Shown here in pieces: positions 19,585 through 22,404 of a stretch of DNA of 22,404 bases. Position numbers and translations under genes: made by a program. This stretch comes from a virus, in IMG/VR virus record IMGVR_UViG_3300033149_003493, positions 1 through 22,404 of that record, one strand, 5' to 3'. Under the pieces are notes generated by a model. That model had not been told where the DNA came from and searched no databases. It saw only the letters and a program-made list of their open reading frames with translations. Numbering within the stretch: the stretch's first letter is position 1; the number at the start of each line of letters is the position of its first letter.

Positions 19585-20540
19585 TGGCAAATATTTTAGA
19601 ATCTTTATTAAGTAAGGTAGAAGAGAGAGAAGCTGCTGCAAGAGCAGCTAACATTGCAAGACAACAGAAAGTAGAAGCTATTTTTGATGAAATAATTGGC
19701 AGGTTTCGTCCTGGCGGTGCTTATGGCGCAGGAATGGAAGCTCAAATTGCAAGAGGTAAAACAAGAGATGTTGCTGCTGCTATGCAGCAATTGGTAAGTT
19801 CAGGACTTTATGGTACTACTTTAGCTGCTGGATTGCCTAAAAAATGGGAAGAGGAAATTGGTATGCCTGCCCGCCAGAAGTTAGAAGATATAAGAATGGA
19901 AAGACTTACTCAAGCTCAAATGGGAAAAGCAGGGTTTCTTGAGAGGATACAAGAACCTTATCCTGATTATATGCCATTTATGCAAGCTGCTTCTGCTATG
20001 GGACAAGCTGCTGGTTATGGGGGTAGAATAGCTGGTGGTAGAACAACCACAAGAATAGTAGAACAAACCCCATCTCCCTGGGAAGCTGGTTTTATGGGAG
20101 GCGGCTGGTCTCTTGGAGAACAACCTTGGGAACAACGAGGATATGGTGGAATATCAGGCGGTATAGGCGCTGTTCCACAAGGTGCTGTCCCGCAAGGTGC
20201 TGCTCCACGGGGAGTAACTGTTGGACGTTATGGAGAAGCAGAACCTGAAACCCCTCGTATGGATATTGATTTTGAGAGTAAAGAAACTGCAACAGGATAT
20301 ACTGGTGCTAAACCTTTAAGTTATTCTGATTGGATAAGAGGCCCTGGATTACAAGGATTTAAACTTTATGGTAAGGGTGCTTCTGACCCACGAACAAAAA
20401 AAGCATATCTTAAATATATTGAAGAATTTAAGAAAAAACATCCTGAATATGTTCGATATATTGAGGCGGGAAGGTCGCAAGCATCATCTTCTCCAGCAAC
20501 ATCAACAGGAGCTTATGGTAGAACAAGATTAGGATATTAA
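19584..20540 (+). CDS. Ala/Gly-rich virion-associated protein
   Basis: The product is 318 residues. An N-terminal helical region (ILESLLSKVEEREAAARAANIARQ) and GRFRPGGAYGAGMEAQIARGKTRDVAAAMQQLVSSGLYGTT match a common late phage protein with 'F.pGG..g.g.ea.l.rg....v..g...lvssGl..t'. A middle part is Gly/Ala/Gln-rich and includes a short tandem VPQGA repeat (GAVPQGAVPQGAAPRG, about 201-216). The C-terminus is charged, with KKAYLKYIEEFKKKHPEYVRYIEAG. It could be an internal or ejected virion protein, or an assembly factor. The start overlaps the upstream stop (TAATG). Confidence 0.65.
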   Translation: MANILESLLSKVEEREAAARAANIARQQKVEAIFDEIIGRFRPGGAYGAGMEAQIARGKTRDVAAAMQQLVSSGLYGTTLAAGLPKKWEEEIGMPARQKLEDIRMERLTQAQMGKAGFLERIQEPYPDYMPFMQAASAMGQAAGYGGRIAGGRTTTRIVEQTPSPWEAGFMGGGWSLGEQPWEQRGYGGISGGIGAVPQGAVPQGAAPRGVTVGRYGEAEPETPRMDIDFESKETATGYTGAKPLSYSDWIRGPGLQGFKLYGKGASDPRTKKAYLKYIEEFKKKHPEYVRYIEAGRSQASSSPATSTGAYGRTRLGY

Positions 20541-22404
20541 ATGAGTTTATTACCATTAGTCAAAAATGAAGATTGGAATGCAGTAAGACGTAATTTTCAG
20601 CTCCTATCTTCAAGTTTAAGAATAGGGCCAGACGCTGAACCTACGTTTGCTAATTTATCTTTAACTGGACTAACTGCATCAAGATTATTATCATCAGATA
20701 CAAACAATCTTTTAACATCAACTGATTTAGCTTCCTGGGTAACTGAAACATCAAATCAGGTTCTTGTTGCTGATAATGGGGATGGGACGATTACCCTTTC
20801 TACGCCTCAAGATATTCATACTGCTGCTACTCCTACCTTTGCGGGATTATCTATATTAAGTAGTGGAGATGCTAAAGGAACTTTATCCTGTACTAATTCT
20901 ACGATAACCTCAGATACTACTTTTACAGGTTTAACTCTTGATTATACCAAAACGTCAGGGACGGGCGGTGGATTTACAGGGATAGAGTTAAGTTTAGTTC
21001 ATAATAATAACGCTAATTTAAGTAACTTATATGCTTTAAATGTTGCAGTAGATTTTCAGCAGGGAACTTTAACAGGAGAGTCATATCTCTTTTATTTTAG
21101 TGCCCAGCAGAGCGGCGGAACGATAGAAGATGATATTTATTGTCAACATAATGTTATAAACTTTACTACTGGCTTGTTAGAAGACGATGCTCACGGATTT
21201 TATCAGAGGGTTGGTGTTGGCTCGTCTCATTCTGGAATTAGTGGTAATTTATATGCCTGTGAGTTGGAGGCTTCGGATGTTTATGATAAAGTATCCGGCT
21301 CGGTCTATATTTTATATCTGAAAGGCAATCACGTCGATTATGCCATCTGGGACGCCTCCGGTGCTAACTGGGCTTTGGATGGAGATAACCAGAAAATAAT
21401 TTTCGGTGAAGGGCAGGATAACGAAATCTATCACGATGGTACTGATTTTGTTCTTGACCCTGGCTCAGGCTCGGTTAGTATAACCGGCCCTTTAACGGCC
21501 ACAGGAGCAGGTCATTTCGGAGGTGCTTTAGATACCGACAGTACTTTAGTTGTTGACGGGACAGTAGCGGTAGGAACAACACTTGATTCTACAAAAAATC
21601 TTAATGTTTATAGCTCCGGCAATACGATAACACGGGCGGCAAATCTTAGTGTAAATTATAGTGGTACAAGCCAAAGCTGTTACGGCGTCTATTGTCAAGC
21701 TCTTGGTCGTCAAGATGCTTCTCAAGATAATCCTCGTGCCTACGGTGCGAGATTTCAGGGCATAAACTACCGGATGAAAGACCAAACGGGACTTGCTGGT
21801 ACTTATGGAGGAGATTTCAGGGCACAAGATTATCAGAATACGGTTTATGGTACTGCTGGTGGTACTTATCAGTTTTATTGTGGTTATTTTTATACTCCGA
21901 ACGCAGCAGGCGATTGGACAACTTACGACCCGACTGTAAAAACCTATCGTTTATTCCTAACAGGAACTCCAACCGGATTCGGTGATAACCATACGGATTA
22001 TGCAATATATTCGGCAGGCGGACAGTCTATTCACGCTGGTAATGTAAGAATAGGCTCGACCACTGACCCTGTTCGTACTCTGGATGTTACGGGGGATGCT
22101 ACTTTCGGTGATGGTGGTACTACCGATTATGTCAAGTTTGATACTGATGGTAAGCTTACTTTATATGGTACGGCGAGAGTAGAAAGCCACCTTAGAATAC
22201 CAGCACAGCTATTCAAAAAAGTTGTAGGTGGCAGTCCACCAGGAGAGACAATGGAAGGAATTATACCTACTGTTGACTTTGATGATTCGACAAATGAGCA
22301 GGCTTATTACGTTGAGGTTTCTCCGTTTAAAATGGATACTACAGTAGATATTGAAATAGAAATAGATTGGATGTTTGATACCAATCAGGCTGACGATACA
22401 AAAA
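20541..22404 (+). CDS. tail fibre protein, C-terminus beyond window
   Basis: This frame starts right after the upstream TAA and stays open to the edge, at least 621 residues. It begins MSLLPLVKNEDWNAVRRNFQ, a short N-terminal attachment-like segment with a predicted helix. PTFANLS (34-40) and PTFAGLS (98-104) are two copies of the 'D.H...PTFAGL' unit repeated in phage fibres. The second follows DNGDGTITLSTPQDIHTAA. Later motifs include DNEIYHDGTDFVLDPGSG, SITGPLTATGAGHFGG, and NVRIGSTTDPVRTLDVTGDATF, which resembles the 'NVGIGTTsP...LDV.G' unit of trimeric fibres that carry a C-terminal chaperone. The protein would trimerise and bind the host surface. Base composition rises in G+C in the last two thirds. 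No S74 chaperone is visible inside the window. Confidence 0.75.
   Translation, partial: MSLLPLVKNEDWNAVRRNFQLLSSSLRIGPDAEPTFANLSLTGLTASRLLSSDTNNLLTSTDLASWVTETSNQVLVADNGDGTITLSTPQDIHTAATPTFAGLSILSSGDAKGTLSCTNSTITSDTTFTGLTLDYTKTSGTGGGFTGIELSLVHNNNANLSNLYALNVAVDFQQGTLTGESYLFYFSAQQSGGTIEDDIYCQHNVINFTTGLLEDDAHGFYQRVGVGSSHSGISGNLYACELEASDVYDKVSGSVYILYLKGNHVDYAIWDASGANWALDGDNQKIIFGEGQDNEIYHDGTDFVLDPGSGSVSITGPLTATGAGHFGGALDTDSTLVVDGTVAVGTTLDSTKNLNVYSSGNTITRAANLSVNYSGTSQSCYGVYCQALGRQDASQDNPRAYGARFQGINYRMKDQTGLAGTYGGDFRAQDYQNTVYGTAGGTYQFYCGYFYTPNAAGDWTTYDPTVKTYRLFLTGTPTGFGDNHTDYAIYSAGGQSIHAGNVRIGSTTDPVRTLDVTGDATFGDGGTTDYVKFDTDGKLTLYGTARVESHLRIPAQLFKKVVGGSPPGETMEGIIPTVDFDDSTNEQAYYVEVSPFKMDTTVDIEIEIDWMFDTNQADDTK

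Noticed and set aside
20092-22005. Several antisense frames in the fibre and Ala/Gly-rich genes
   Set aside because: The plus-strand frames are continuous with recognisable motifs; the antisense frames are short and lack starts with ribosome binding sites.
1-22404. tRNA genes, CRISPR arrays, insertion sequences, integrase or attachment sites
   Set aside because: No cloverleaf, regularly spaced repeat, transposase or recombinase motif was seen by eye on either strand.

Overview
The window is a piece of a tailed double-stranded DNA phage genome (Caudoviricetes), probably from an uncultured or only distantly sampled phage. The basis is the ordered set of terminase, portal, scaffold, capsid, adaptor and tail genes. 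The DNA is AT-rich and tightly packed. Many junctions are ATGA or TAATG overlaps, and most starts have a GGAG/AGGAG ribosome binding site. TAA, TAG and TGA are all used as stops, so the standard bacterial code fits. I see no tRNA, rRNA, CRISPR array, integrase or transposase. The host cannot be named from this sequence.

Layout. (1) Positions 1-2295, minus strand: a leftward early/replication operon. A near-consensus sigma70 promoter, placed so that the message would be leaderless, drives a helix-turn-helix regulator. A zinc ribbon, several very small genes, three small membrane proteins and the exonuclease end of a DNA polymerase I-type enzyme follow; the last runs off the left edge. (2) Positions 2296-2850: a divergent intergenic region. 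It holds a strongly structured element that reads as plus-strand RNA, a rightward promoter, a segment of about 93% A+T, and a 12-bp inverted repeat. (3) Positions 2851-6097: packaging. A stand-alone zinc finger is followed by the small terminase, then a large terminase split into separate ATPase and nuclease genes by an endonuclease VII-like HNH gene that overlaps both halves. (4) Positions 6094-12894: head. Portal, an HtrA-like serine protease with a membrane anchor, a run of zinc-ribbon and basic mini-proteins (one is DUF3008), a small beta-rich protein, the scaffold and the major capsid protein. (5) Positions 12966-16063: a decoration protein fused to a LamG-like domain, a small conserved protein, a double RNA hairpin and two paralogous adaptors. 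(6) Positions 16094-22404: small beta-rich proteins, a neck/tail protein that looks divided into three coupled genes with an added jelly-roll-like domain, an Ala/Gly-rich virion protein and a long tail-fibre gene cut by the right edge.

How it fits together. TerS and the two-part TerL would pump DNA through the portal into a shell built by scaffold and capsid protein. The adaptors and neck proteins join the tail, and the fibre recognises the host. The rightward genes form one long co-transcribed, translationally coupled unit. The least expected parts are the split terminase, the structured intergenic element, the leaderless early promoter, the concentration of CxxC mini-proteins and the three-way neck protein. 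All calls come from reading the sequence; no database search was run.
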